Assembly (NCBI GenBank): GCA_029168955.1
Contig: JAPDOI010000271.1
Span: 21,001-85,000, forward strand
DNA from: Aplectana chamaeleonis
Taxonomy: Eukaryota; Nematoda; Chromadorea; Rhabditida; Cosmocercidae
Length of the DNA stretch: 64,000 nucleotides
Direction of reading: 5' to 3'
Shown one piece after another: positions 9,605 through 21,897 of this stretch. The notes under the pieces were generated by a model. That model had not been told where the DNA came from and did not search any database. It saw nothing but the letters and a program-made list of their open reading frames with translations. Position 1 is the stretch's first letter. Every line of letters starts with the position of its first letter. The translations under genes were made by a program, and so were the position numbers.

Positions 9605-12600
9605 GATGACGTCATCGGGGCGTCGTGAAAAGTGCTTCGGGCTTCTGATGACGTCATCGGGACGTCGTGAAAAGTGCCTCGAGTTTCTGATGACGTCATC
9701 GGGACGTCGTGAGAGTGCTTCGGGCTTATGATGAGGTCATGGGGACGTCGTGAAAAGTGCTTCGGGCTTCTGATGACGTCATCGGGACGTCGTGAAAGTG
9801 CCTCGGGCTTCTGATGACGTCATCGGGACGTCGTGAAAAGTGCTTCGGGCTTCTGATGACGTCATCGGGACGTCGTGAGAGTGCTTCGGGCTTCTGATGA
9901 CGTCATCGGGACGTCGTGAAAAGTGCTTCGGGCTTCTGATGACGTCATCGGGACGTCGTGAGAGTGTTTCGGGCTTCTGATGGCGTCACCGGGACGTCGT
10001 GAAAAGTGCTTCGGGCTTCTGATGACGTCATCGGGACGTCGTGAAAGTGCTTCGGGCTTCTGATGACGTCATCGGGACGTCGTGAAAAGTGCTTCGGGCT
10101 TCTGATGACGTCATCGGGACATCGTGAGAAGTGCTTCGGGCGTTTGATGACGCCATCGGGACGTCGTGAAAAGTGCGGGACTATCCTAGACAGGGGGGCA
10201 CTCAAGATTCAAGTCAGAAATGGAATGAACCACCGTTCTATAACGCTATCAATCAAAGTATTTCTACACAACTTCATCAACAACAATGACTGATAGCAGC
10301 ATCAAGCGCCTTTTATCAAGGTTTCCATTCATTTTCATGAGAGAGTGGTGGGTGCCCCCCCCCGCCTTGGATAGTCCCAAGAGTGCTTCCGGGTTCTCGT
10401 GACGACATCAGGACATCGTGAGAAGTGCGGGACTATCCTAGACGGGGGGGGCACTCAAGATTCAAGTCAGAAATGGAATGAACCACCGATCTATAACGCT
10501 ATCAATCGAAGTATTTCTACAGAGCTTCATCAACAACAATGAGTGATAGCAGCATCAAACATCTTTTATCAGGGTTTCCATTCATTTTCATGAGAAAGTC
10601 GTGGGTGCCCCGTCTAGGATAGTCCCAAGAGTGCTTCGGGCTTCTGATGACGTCATCGGGACATCGTGAAGTGCGGGCCTACTCCCAGACGGGGGCATTC
10701 AAGTTTCAAGTCAGAAATGGAATGAACCACCGATCTATAACGCTATCAATCAAAGTATCTCTACACAACTTCATCAACAACAATGACTGATAGCAGCATC
10801 AAGCACCTTTATCAAGGTTTCCATTCATTTTCATGAGAAAGTCGTGGTGCCCCCGTCTAGGATAGTCCCAAGAGTGCTTCGGGCTTCTGATGACGTCATC
10901 GGGACATCATGAGAAGTGCGGGACTATCCTGAACGGTGGGGGGCACTCAAGATTCAAGTCAGAAATGGAATGAACCACCGATCTATAACGCTATCAATCG
11001 AAGTATTTCTAAATAGCTTCATCAACAACAATGAGTGATAGCAGCATCAAACATCTTTCATCAGGGTTTCCATTCATTTTCATGAGAAAGTCGTGGGTGC
11101 CCCGTCTAGGATAGTCCCAAGAGTGCTTCGGGCTTCTTATGACGTCATCGGGAGAACATGAGAAGTACGGGACTATCCTAGACGGGGCACTCAAGATTCA
11201 AGTCAGAAATGGAATGAACCACCGATCTATAACGCTATCAATCGAAGTATTTCTACAGAGCTTCATCAACAACAATGAGTGATAGCAGCATCAAACATCT
11301 TTTATCAGGGTTTCCATTCATTTTCATGGGAAAATCGTGGGTGACCCCCCCCCCGTCTAGGATAGTCCCAAAAGTGCTTCGGGCTTCTGATGACGTCATC
11401 GGGACGTCGTGAAAGTGCTTCGGGCTTCTGATGACGTCATCGGGACGTCGTGAAAAGTGCTTCGGGCTTCTGATGACGTCATTGGGACGTCGTGAGAGTG
11501 CTTCGGGCTTCTGATGACGTCATCGGGACGTCGTGAAAAGTGCTTCGGGCTTCTGATGACGTCATCGGGACGTCGTGAGAGTGCTTCGGGCTTCTGATGG
11601 CGTCATCGGGACGTCGTGAAAAGTGCTTCGGGCTTCTGATGACGTCATCGGGACGTCGTGAAAGTGCTTCGGGCTTCTGATGACGTCATCGGGACGTCGT
11701 GAAAAGTGCTTCGGGCTTCTGATGACGTCATCGGGACATCGTGAGAAGTGCTTCGGGCGTTTGATGACGCCATCGGGACGTCGTGAAAAGTGCGGGACTA
11801 TCCTAGACAGGGGGGCACTCAAGATTCAAGTCAGAAATGGAATGAACCACCGTTCTATAACGCTATCAATCAAAGTATTTCTACACAACTTCATCAACAA
11901 CAATGACTGATAGCAGCATCAAGCGCCTTTTATCAAGGTTTCCATTCATTTTCATGAGAGAGTCGTGGGTGCCCCCCCCCCGTCTAGGATAGTCCCAAGA
12001 GTGCTTCCGGCTTCTGATGACGTCATCGGGACATCGTGAGAAGTGCGGGACTATCCTAGACGGGGGCACTCAAGATTCAAGTCAGAAATGGAATGAACCA
12101 CGGATCTATAACGCTATCAATCGAAGTATTTCTACAGAGCTTCATCAACAACAATGAGTGATAGCAGCATCAAACATCTTTTATCAGGGTTTCCATTCAT
12201 TTTCATGAGAAAGTCGTGGGTGCCCCCGTCTAGGATAGTCCCAAGAGTGCATCGGGCTTCTGATGACGTCATCGGGACATCGTGAGAAGTGCGGGACTAT
12301 CCTAGACAGGGGGCACTCAAGATTCAAGTCAGAAATGGAATGAACCACCGTTCTATAACGCTATCAATCAAAGTATTTCTACACAACTTCATCAACAACA
12401 ATGACTGATAGCAGCATCAAGCGCCTTTTATCAAGGTTTCCATTCATTTTCATGAGAGAGTGGGGGGTCCCCCCCCCCCGTCTAGAATAGTCCCAAGAGT
12501 GCTTCCGGCTTCTGATGACGTCATCGGGACATCGTGAGAAGTGCGGGACTATCCTAGACGGGGGGGCACTCAAGATTCAAGTCAGAAATGGAATGAACCA

Positions 12601-15600
12601 CCGATCTAAAACGCTATCAATCGAAGTATTTCTACAGAGCTTCATCAACAACAATGAGTGATAGCAGCATCAAACTTCTTTTATCAGGGTTTCCATTCAT
12701 TTTCATGAGAAAGTCGTGGGTGCCCCCGTCTAGGATAGTCCCAAGAGTGCATCGGGCTTCTGATGACGTCATCGGGACATCGTGAGAAGTGCGGGCCTAC
12801 CCCAGACGGGGGCATTCAAGTTTCAAGTCAGAAATGGAATGAACCACCGATCTATAACGCTATCAATCAAAGTATCTCTACACAACTTCATCAACAACAA
12901 TGACTGATAGCAGCATCAAGCACCTTTATCAAGGTTTCCATTCATTTTCATGAGAAAGTCGTGGGTGCCCCCGTCTAGAGATAGTCCCAAGAGTGCTTCG
13001 GGCTTCTGATGACGTCATCGGGACATCATGAGAAGTGCGGGACTATCCTAGACGGTGGGGGGGCACTCAAAATTCAAGTCAGAAATGGAATGAACCACCG
13101 ATCTATAACGCTATCAATCGAAGTATTTCTACAGAACTTCATCAACAACAATGATTGATAGCAGCATCAAACATCTTTTATCAGGGTTTCCATTCATTTT
13201 CATGAGAAAGTCGTGGGTGCCCCCCCCCGCCTAGGATAGTCCCAAGAGTGCTTCCGGCTTCTGATGACGTCATCGGGACATCGTGAGAAGTGCGGGACTC
13301 TCCTAAACGGGGGGGGGCACTCAAGATTCAAGTCAGAAATGGAATGAACCACCGTTCTATAACGCTATCAATCAAAGTATTTCTACACAACTTCATCAAC
13401 AACAATGACTGATAGCAGCATCAAGCACCTTTTATCAAGGTTTCCATTCATTTTCATGAGAGAGTCGTGGGTGCCCCCCCCCGTCTAGGATAGTCCCAAG
13501 AGTGGTTCGGGCTTCTGGTGGCGTCATGGGGGGAACATGAGAAGTACGGGACTATCCTAGACGAAGGGCACTCAAGATTCAAGTCAGAAATGGAATGAAC
13601 CACCGATCTATAACGCTATCAATCGAAGTATTTCTACAGAGCTTCATCAACAACAATGAGTGATAGCAGCATCAAACATCTTTTATCAGGGTTTCCATTC
13701 ATTTTCATGGGAAAATCGTGGGTGACCCCCCCCCGTCTAGGATAGTCCCAAAAGTGCTTCGGGCTTCTGATGACGTCATCGGGACGTCGTGAAAGTGCTT
13801 CGGGCTTCTGATGACGTCATCGGGACGTCGTGAAAAGTGCTTCGGGCTTCTGATGACGTCATCGGGACGTCGTGAGAGTGCTTCGGGCTTCTGATGACGT
13901 CATCGGGACGTCGTGAAAAGTGCTTCGGGCTTCTGATGACGTCATCGGGACGTCGTGAGAGTGCTTCGGGCTTCTGATGGCGTCATCGGGACGTCGCCGT
14001 GAAAGTGCTTCGGGCTTCTGATGACGTCATCGGGATGTCGTGAAAAGTGCTTCGGGCTTCTGATGACGTCATCGGGACGTCGTGAAAAGTGCTTCGGGCT
14101 TCTGATGACGTCATCGGGACATCGTGAGAAGTGCTTCGAGCCTTTGATGACGCCATCGGGACGTCGTGAAAAGTGCGGGACTATCCTAGACGGGGGGGGG
14201 GCGCTCAAGATTCAAGTGAGAAATGGAATAAACACCGGTCTATAACGCTATCAATCAAAGTATTTCTACACAACTTCATCAACAACAATGACTGATAGCA
14301 GCATCAAGCACCTTTTATCAAGGTTTCCATTCATTTTCATGAGAGAGTCGTGGGTGCCCCCGTCTAGGATAGTCCCAAGAGTGCTTCCGGCTTCTGATGA
14401 CGTCATCGGGACATCGTGAGAAGTGCGGGACTATCCTAGACGGGGCACTCAAGATTCAAGTCAGAAATGGAATGAACCACCGATCTATAACGCTATCAAT
14501 CGAAGTATTTCTACAGAGCTTCATCAACAACAATGAGTGATAGCAGCATCAAACATCTTTTATCAGGGTTTCCATTCATTTTCATGAGAAAGTCGTGGGT
14601 GCCCCCCCCCGTCTAGGATAGTCCCAAGAGTGCTTCGGGCTTCTGATGACGTCATTGGGACATCATGAGAAGTGCGGGACTATCCTAGACGGTGGGGGGG
14701 GGCACTCAAAATTCAAGTCAGAAATGGAATGAACCACCGATGTATAACGCTATCAATCGAAGCATTTCTACAGAACTTCATCAACAACAATTATTGATAG
14801 CAGCATCAAACATCTTTTATCAGGGTTTCCATTCATTTTCATGAGAAAGTCGTGGGTGCCCCCCCCCGTCTAGGATAGTCCCAAGAGTGCTTCCGGCTTC
14901 TGATGACGTCATCGGGACATCGTGAGAAGTGCGGGACTATCCTAAACGGGGGGGGGGCACTCAAGATTCAAGTCAGAAATGGAATGAACCACCGATCTAT
15001 AACGCTATCAATCGAAGTATTTCTACAGAGCTTCATCAACAACAATGAGTGATAGCAGCATCAAACATCTTTTATCAGGGTTTCCATTCATTTTCATGAG
15101 AAAGTCGTGGGTGCCGTCTAGGATAGTCCCAAGAGTGCTTCCGGCTTCTGATGACGTCATCGGGACATCGTGAGAAGTGCGGGACTATCCTAAACGGGGG
15201 GGGGCACTCAAGATTCAAGTCAGAAATGGAATGAACCACCGATCTATAACGCTATCAATCGAAGTATTTCTACAGAGCTTCATCAACAACAATGAGTGAT
15301 AGCAGCATCAAACATCTTTTATCAGGGTTTCCATTCATTTTCATGAGAAAGTCGTGGGTGCCCCCCCCCGTCTAGGATAGTCCCAAGAGTGCTTCCGGCT
15401 TCTGATGACGTCATGGGGACATCGTGAGAAGTGGGGGACTATCCTAAACGGGGGCACTAAGATTCAAGACAGAAATGGAATGAACCACCGATCTATAACG
15501 CTATCAATCGAAGTATTTCTACAGAGCTTCATCAACAACAATGAGTGATAGCAGCATCAAACATCTTTTATCAGGGTTTCCATTCATTTTCATGAGAAAG

Positions 15601-16670
15601 TCGTGGGTGCCCCCCCCCCCGTCTAGGATAGTCCCAAGAGTGCTTCCGGCTTCTGATGACGTCATCGGGACATCGTGAGAAGTGCGGGACTATCCTAAAC
15701 GGGGGGGGGCACTCAAGATTCAAGTCAGAAATGGAATGAACCACCGATCTATAACGCTATCAATCGAAGTATTTCTACAGAGCTTCATCAACAACAATGA
15801 GTGATAGCAGCATCAAACATCTTTTATCAGGGTTTCCATTCATTTTCATGAGAAAGTCGTGGGTGCCCCGTCTAGGATAGTCCCAAGAGTGCTTCCGGCT
15901 TCTGATGACGTCATCGGGACATCGTGAGAAGTGCGGGACTATCCTAAACGGAGGGCACTCAAGATTCAAGTCAGAAATGGAATGAACCACCGATCTATAA
16001 CGCTATCAATCGAAGTATTTCTACAGAGCTTCATCAACAACAATGAGTGATAGCAGCATCAAACATCTTTATCAGGGTTTCCATTCATTTTCATGAGAAA
16101 GTCGTGGGTGCCCCCCCCCCGTCTAGGATAGTCCCAAGAGTGCTTCCGGCTTCTGATGACGTCATCGGGACATCGTGAGAAGTGCGGGACTATCCTAAAC
16201 GGGGAGGGGGGCACTCAAGATTCAAGTCAGAAATGGAATGAACCACCGATCTATAACGCTATCAATCGAAGTATTTCTACAGAGCTTCATCAACAACAAT
16301 GAGTGATAGCAGCATCAAACATCTTTTATCAGGGTTTCCATTCATTTTCATGAGAAAGTCGTGGGTGCCCCCCCCCCGTCTAGGATAGTCCCAAGAGTGC
16401 TTCGGGCTTCTGATGACGTCATCGGGACATCGTGAGAAGTGCGGGACTATCCTAGACGGGGGGGCACTCAAGATTCAAGTCAGAAATGGAATGAACCACC
16501 GATCTATAACGCTATCAATCGAAGTATTTCTACAGAACTTCATCAACAACAATGATTGATAGCAGCATCAAACATCTTTTATCAGGTTTTCCATTCATTT
16601 TCATGGGAAAATCGTGGGTGACCCCCCCCCGTCTAGGATAGTCCCAAAAGTGCTTCGGGCTTCTGATGAC
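9605..16670. promoter_or_regulatory. Cluster of TGACGTCA (CRE-type) palindromes
   Basis: By eye about 46 perfect TGACGTCA octamers, nearly one per satellite monomer, usually in the context GATGACGTCATCGGG. The octamer is the established full CRE site bound by CREB/ATF bZIP dimers. Some monomers have lost it (TGGCGTCATC, TGACGCCATC). Binding in vivo is not known. The density could instead be incidental to amplification of one monomer. Confidence 0.6.
10177..16645 (+). mobile_element. MITE G copies amplified within array D
   Basis: About 23 copies start near 10177, 10428, 10672, 10920, 11167, 11797, 12047, 12291, 12545, 12793, 13036, 13295, 13549, 14177, 14427, 14675, 14934, 15179, 15432, 15685, 15935, 16185 and 16441. 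Each begins GGGACTATCCTAGAC plus a G-run and ends in a C-run plus GTCTAGGATAGTCCC. The G/C run length varies from 4 to about 10. The junctions are the same in all copies (after AAGTGC, before AAGAGTGC). This implies one insertion followed by unequal-exchange amplification rather than 23 transpositions. Confidence 0.9.
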
Positions 16671-16735
16671 GTCATCGGGACGTCGTGAAAAGTGCTTCGA
16701 GCTTCTGATGCAGTCATCGGGACGTCGTGGAAACC

Positions 16736-17061
16736 CGGGTAATGGGCAGGTGTTCGGGACCCGTTGCTGCTCATCCGAAAAGTTGTGAAGACCACCTCGT
16801 AGAGTGAGCAGGAGCCCAGACTCGATCCTAGCCATCCGAGAAATTATGCCCCGGAATTTGCGCAGGAGAGAACGCCTTGCAAAACTTTTGTAAAAGTGTA
16901 AGGATGACAAGCATAGCAAGCAGAAAGTTTTAGATGTTATGTGAGTCATGTCAGGTCATGTTGCCAGGCTGCTTTTCAGTTTCGTAAGGTCATTCACACA
17001 ACCCCATTTTGAGTGCTCCCTCTTCCTTCTTCACCAGCCTACTGATTTTTTCTGCAATAAA
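16736..17061. other. Unassigned sequence between array D and HR
   Basis: No repeat partner seen. A minus-strand frame crosses it (16530-16949), but its C-terminal part is satellite D translation, so I do not call a gene. Nothing else recognised. Confidence 0.5.
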
Positions 17062-17496
17062 TTGTGGTGCGCGCGAAGCGCGCACCAAGATTTGGCTTTG
17101 ATCTCTTCCCGCGCGGATGCCCTACTACGAGATCACCTATTCAGACTGTCAGTAGAGGTATGAGCTGTACACCATTCGATGCGCTGTAAGAATTTACATA
17201 ATTGTGCAAATTTTCATCTTAACTGGTTCCCGCTTTCTAAAGTTATGACCTCTCAAAGTACGCAAAAACGTTCTCCACCACCGCCTCCACCTCCACTTCC
17301 GTCCGTCGAAAACCATTTTTTTAGAAGGCGTGGACCAAATCGCTTGAAAATTCGTGACTAGAGGTAATCGGCCACGGGAATGCCGAAAATAATTGAGAGA
17401 ACTCACCATAATGACTTCTGGGCCCGTAGCGGGCGGTTCAAACTCGGAAACCGGCCTCTCAAGATTAGTTTATAAAAATGACGGGTTTTTTCGTTA
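17062..17496 (+). mobile_element. GAA-hairpin repeat HR, copy 2
   Basis: Same element as at 8941, here in plus orientation. Its hairpin (17065-17087) has stem TGGTGCGCGC instead of TGGTGAGCGC, with the matching change on the other side, so pairing is kept. It ends directly against copy 3, which defines a unit length of about 435 bp. Confidence 0.85.
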
Positions 17497-17943
17497 TTGT
17501 GGTGAGCGCGAAGCGCTCACCAGGATTTGGCTTTGATCTCTTCCCGCGCGGATGCCCTACAATGAGATCACCTATTCATACCGTCAACAGAGGTATGAGC
17601 TGTACACTATTCGACGCGCTGCAAGAAATTACACATGTGTGCAACTTTTCTTCCCAACTGGTCCCCGCTTTCTAAAGTTATGACCTCTCAAAGTACGCAA
17701 AAACGTTCTCCACCACCGCCTCCGCCACCGCCTCCGCCTCCACCTCCGTCCGTCGAAAACCATTTTTTGGAAGGCGTGGACCAAATCGCTCGAAAATTTG
17801 TGACTAGAGGTAATCGGCCACGAGAATGACGAAAATAATTGTCAGAACTCACCATAATGACTTCTGGGCCCCTAACGGGCGTTTGAAACTCGGAAACCGG
17901 CCTCTCAAGAATAGTTTATGAAAATGGTGGGTTTTTCGTTATC
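17497..17943 (+). mobile_element. GAA-hairpin repeat HR, copy 3
   Basis: Plus orientation, hairpin at 17500-17522 with stem TGGTGAGCGC and loop GAA. Tandem to copy 2 and leading into the array C2 boundary segment, mirroring the order at 8758-9416. Confidence 0.85.
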
Positions 17944-18126
17944 AGTCATTGTTTTCTTAGACTCCATATAAACACCTTGCTCTCCAGGGTGGTGTACTTT
18001 GAACGTCCGGCTCGGAAGAGGACGCTGTGCGGGTTGATGTACTTGACCGCGGCGCGTATTCGTTCAAAGCGCACCATCGATAAGAAGGCGTCGCAGGATG
18101 TGCTGAAGTGTCGGTTGACTATGTGA
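17944..18126 (-). repeat. Array-C boundary segment, copy 2
   Basis: Inverted copy of 8758-8940, nearly identical by eye. It borders array C2 and belongs to the duplicated module. Confidence 0.8.
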
Positions 18127-19945
18127 GACCTCAGTAGGGGTGTGCAGGACGTGGTAGAATGTGGGCAGGGCCTCAGTAGGAGTATGCAGGACATCATCGA
18201 ACGTGTGCAGGACCTTAGTAGGAGTGTGCAGGACATCATGGAACGTGTGCAGGACCACAGTAGGGGTGTGCAGGACGTCGTAGAATGTGTGCAGGACCTC
18301 AGTAGGAGTGTGCAGGACATCATGGGACCTGTGCAGGACCGTATTAGGAGTGGACAGGACATCATGGGACGTGTGCAGGACATCATGGAACGTGTGCAAG
18401 ACCTTAGTAGGAGTGTGCAGGACATCATGGGACCTGTGCAGGACCTCAGTAGGAGTGTGCAGGACATCATGGAACGTGCGCAGGACCGTAGTAGGAGTGG
18501 ACAGGACATCATGGGACGTGTGCAGGACCCCAGTATGGGTGTGCAGGACGTCGTAGAATGTGTGCAGGGCCTCAGTAGGAGTGTGCAGGACATCATGGAA
18601 CGTGTGCAAGACCTTAGTAGGAGCGTGCAGGACATCACATGGGACCTGTGCAGGACCTCCAGTAGGAGTGTGCAGGACATCATGGAGACGTGTGCAGGAC
18701 CTTAGTAGGAGTGTGCAGGACATCATGGAACGTGTGCAGGACCCCAGTAGGGGTGTGCAGGACGTCGTATAATGTGTGCAGGACCGTAGTAGGAGTGGAC
18801 AGGACATCATGGGACGTGTGCAGGACCCCAGTAGGGGTGTGCAGGACGTCGTAGGATGTGTGCAGGACCTCAGTAGGAGTGTGCAGGACATCATGGAACG
18901 TGTGCAAGACCTTAGTAGGAGTGTGCAGGACATCATGGGACGTGTGCAGGACCTCAGTAGGAGTGTGCAGGACATTATGGGACCTGTGCAGGACCTCAGT
19001 AGGAGTGTGCAGGACATCATGGATCGTGTGCAAGACCTTAGTAGGAGTGTGCAGGACATCATGGGACCTGTGCAGGACCTCAGTAGGAGTGTGCAGGACA
19101 TCATGAACGTGTGCAAGACCTTAGTAGGAGTGTGCAGGACATCATGGGACGTGTGCAGGACCCCAGAAGGGGTGTGCAGGACATCATGGGACCTGTGCAG
19201 GACCTCAGTAGGAGTGTGCAGGACATCATGGATCGTGTGCAAGACCTTAGTAGGAGTGTGCAGGACACCATGGGACCTGTGCAGGACCTCAGTAGGAGTG
19301 TGCAGGACATCATTGTACGTGTGCAGGACCGTAGTATAAGTGGGCAGGACATCATGGGACGTGTGCAGGACCCCAGAAGGGGTGTGCAGGACATCATGGG
19401 ACCTGTGCAGGACCTCAGTAGGGGTGTGCAGGACATCATGGATCGTGTGCAAGACCTTAGTAGGAGTGTGCAGGACACCATGGGACCTGTGCAGGACCTC
19501 AGTAGGGGTGTGCAGGACATCATTGTATGTGTGCAGGACCGTAGTAGAAGTGGGCAGGACATCATGGGACGTGTGCAGGACCCCAGAAGGGGTGTGCAGG
19601 ACATCATGGGACCTGTGCAGGACCTCAGTAGGGGTGTGCAGGACATCATGGATCGTGTGCAAGACCTTAGTAGGAGTGTGCAGGACACCATGGGACCTGT
19701 GCAGGACCTCAGTAGGAGTGTGCAGGACATCATTGTACGTGTGCAGGACCGTAGTAGACGTGGGCAGGACATCATGGGACGTGTGCAGGACCCCAGAAGG
19801 GGTGTGCAGGACGTCGAAGAATGTGTGCAGGATCTCAGTAGGAGAGTGCAGGACATCATGGAACGTGTGCAGGACCTTAGTAGGAGTGTGCAGAACATCA
19901 AAGGACGTGCGCAGGACCTCCGTTGAAAGTCCAGGACACCGTATG
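18127..19945 (+). repeat. Satellite array C2 (42-bp units)
   Basis: About 43 monomers of the array C family in the orientation opposite to C1. The segment CCCCAGAAGG recurs at 19161, 19371, 19581 and 19791, a regular 210-bp (five-monomer) higher-order repeat over the last ~0.8 kb. The distal edge (GTCCAGGACACCGTATGCAAG) matches the edges of C1 and C3. Confidence 0.97.
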
Positions 19946-19967
19946 CAAGTCATGCCTCCGAATCAAC

Positions 19968-20272
19968 AAGAGCGATAGGCGATTGCGCCAGAACAAGGCT
20001 ATTGTAATCTCACTCGAGTTGGCTCTAAAATTTTCTAAGTTCTGACTCCGAATTCGCTACATCTTCACTACCGCTGGTGTTGTTTTTCTGCTTGTAGTCC
20101 AGGCAGATCCTCAACTACTGAATTCTGGAGAAGGACTGTGACACACCGCTCTTCACTTCTTTTATCTTTATCATTGATCAATTGGGTATCATCAAATTTG
20201 TTTAAGAGAGCCGAATAACATCATTCCTAAGGTTACGGTAGTCCTCTTCTAGCGCACTTAACTATCGTTCGT
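19968..20272 (-). mobile_element. TATA-type foldback element, copy 3
   Basis: Inverted copy of the element at 5545, adjoining array C2. Arms carry GCGCCAGAACAAGGCTATTG and GGTTACGGTAGTCCTC. The interior keeps ACACCGCTCTTCACTTC. Its TATA box is degraded to CTTTTATCTTT on the plus strand, as in copy 2. Confidence 0.75.
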
Positions 20273-20797
20273 GCTGGAAATCAATTTCCATTTTCAGGCT
20301 CAATTTTATGATTGAGCCCGGTAGACCACACTGGTAGACTTTGGCGCGTCAAAAATGTTGGACGATGAGGTTGGAAGGCGTCAAAGATTAATATCCGCCA
20401 CCAATTCTCACCAGTCATCTAGCACTTTTTCCTAGAATGTTGGTGCGACAGTAAGATAACAGGAAAAATTGGTTACGGCACGAACTCCACATGCAGAAAA
20501 ACTCCGAAAGTGATTTTGGCGCGAAATTCAAATTCGTGTTTACAATGTGTTCCGATTGACTTTTCTTTAATGAAGAAGGGAGTTGAAAGAAGAATGAAGG
20601 TTTTTCATGGGCCCCTTCAACATTTTCGTTCACTAGAGGGGCCAAGCTACGCAAAAACATGAAAAAATAATATACGGTTTTCTGCGCGTACGATGTATTT
20701 AACTATCGTTCTTGTTCCGAATCAGACATATGGGCCGGCGCAGACGAGCCACGTCAGCAAGAACCGGTGAAGTTTGGCTAGAGCGACTGACCCTGGG
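20273..20797 (-). repeat. Duplicated module D, central segment, copy 2
   Basis: Inverted copy of 5034-5544 with scattered differences. No gene supported. Confidence 0.75.
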
Positions 20798-21006
20798 TCT
20801 ATCCTAGACGGGGTGAGGCCACCCAAGACTCATAGAAATGATGGAAAATTCTGATAAAAGATGTCTGATACTGCTATCAATCATTGTTTTTATAGAAACT
20901 TCATGAAAATACTCCGACTGGTAGCCTTACCAATGGGTGGTTCATTTCACTTCTGTCTTGAATGGTGGGTGCCCCCCTCTCCCCCGTCTAGGATTGTGCC
21001 CCAACC
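20798..21006 (-). mobile_element. MITE family G (dispersed copy)
   Basis: Inverted counterpart of 4806-5033, bounded by ATCCTAGACGGGG and CCCCCGTCTAGGAT. Same interior landmarks. Confidence 0.85.
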
Positions 21007-21407
21007 CTGTACAATTGGGTCATTTCAAAACTCATTTCTTCATTTTCTCGACTTTTAAATTCAAAAAGTATATGCCTTGTATCTTGTCTGTAGGAAGCCG
21101 CGTTGCAACTATTATCTTGCAATCCTAGCAGCTGTTTCTTCATTTCTACCACTATGTTTTCGAAAAAAAAAATTTGACTTTTAGAGATTGACAATATTGT
21201 AGAAGGGAAACCCTTGTAAAAAGTTGTGAAATTTCTGAAAGTTGGGCTCCGCAGAAAAGGTCAAGGATTTGGCATTGCTCTAAAATGTCGTGAAATTGTT
21301 CCATTAGATTTGGCTATCAAAGTGATTTCCTTAATGTAGTGAAATTGTTGAATCGATTTGGCTGTTGTTGGTATATGCAGACAACATAATCATTAAATGT
21401 AGTGAAA
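21007..21407 (-). repeat. Module D outer segment and truncated FB2 arm
   Basis: Inverted copy of about 4450-4805. The FB2 arm (CCGCAGAAAAGGTCAAGG, ATGTAGTGAAATTG) is cut at 21407 by the start of HR copy 4, so HR or a recombination event interrupted FB2 here. Confidence 0.75.
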
Positions 21408-21897
21408 TTGTGGTGAGCGCGAAGCGCTCACCAGGATTTGGCTTTGATCTCTTCCCGCGCGGATGCCCTACAATGAGATCACCTATTCATACCGTCAACA
21501 GAGGTATGAGCTGTACACTATTCGACGCGCTGCAAGAAATTACATATGTGTGCAACTTTTCATCCCAACTGGTCCCCGCTTTCTGAAGTTATGACCTCTC
21601 AAAGTACGCAAAACGTTCTCCACCACCGCCTCCGCCTCCGCCTCCGCCTTCCGCCACCGCCTCCGCCTCCGCCTCCGCCTCCGCCTCCACCTCCGTCCGT
21701 CGAAAACCATTTTTTGGAAGGCGTGGACCAAATCGCTCGAAAATTTGTGACTAGATGTAATAGACCACGGGAATGACGAAAATAATTGTCAGAACTCACC
21801 ATAATGACTTCTGGGCCCCTAACGGGCGTTTGAAACTCGGAAACCGGCCTCTCAAGATTAGTTTATAAAAATGACGGGTTTTTCGTTATCAGTCATT
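21408..21897 (+). mobile_element. GAA-hairpin repeat HR, copy 4
   Basis: Hairpin at 21411-21433 (stem TGGTGAGCGC, loop GAA). It contains the longest CCGCCTC-type microsatellite (about 21619-21693). It leads into the C3 boundary segment in the same order as the other modules. Confidence 0.85.

Larger units (their letters stand above)
9597..16735 (+). repeat. Satellite array D with captured MITE
   Basis: The base unit is 42 bp: one half starts GTCATCGGGAC then GTCGTGAAAA, the other GTGCTTCGGGC then TTCTGATGAC. Pure 42-bp runs occupy about 9597-10177, 11379-11796, 13748-14176 and 16645-16735. Between them about 23 composite units of 244-257 bp alternate a ~190-bp MITE G copy with about 1.5 satellite monomers. 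A larger duplication places 9945-10293 and 11562-11910 at a spacing of 1617 bp with near identity. The array is the centre of the inverted duplication of module D. Not coding. Confidence 0.95.

Noticed and set aside
10330..10445. G-quadruplex in MITE G
   Set aside because: Each MITE end has a single G-run of up to ten; four nearby G-runs on one strand are not present.
17062..17943. HR as a Helitron
   Set aside because: Terminal hairpin is suggestive, but no CTRR 3' end, no TC 5' end and no Rep/helicase text were found, so the class is left open.
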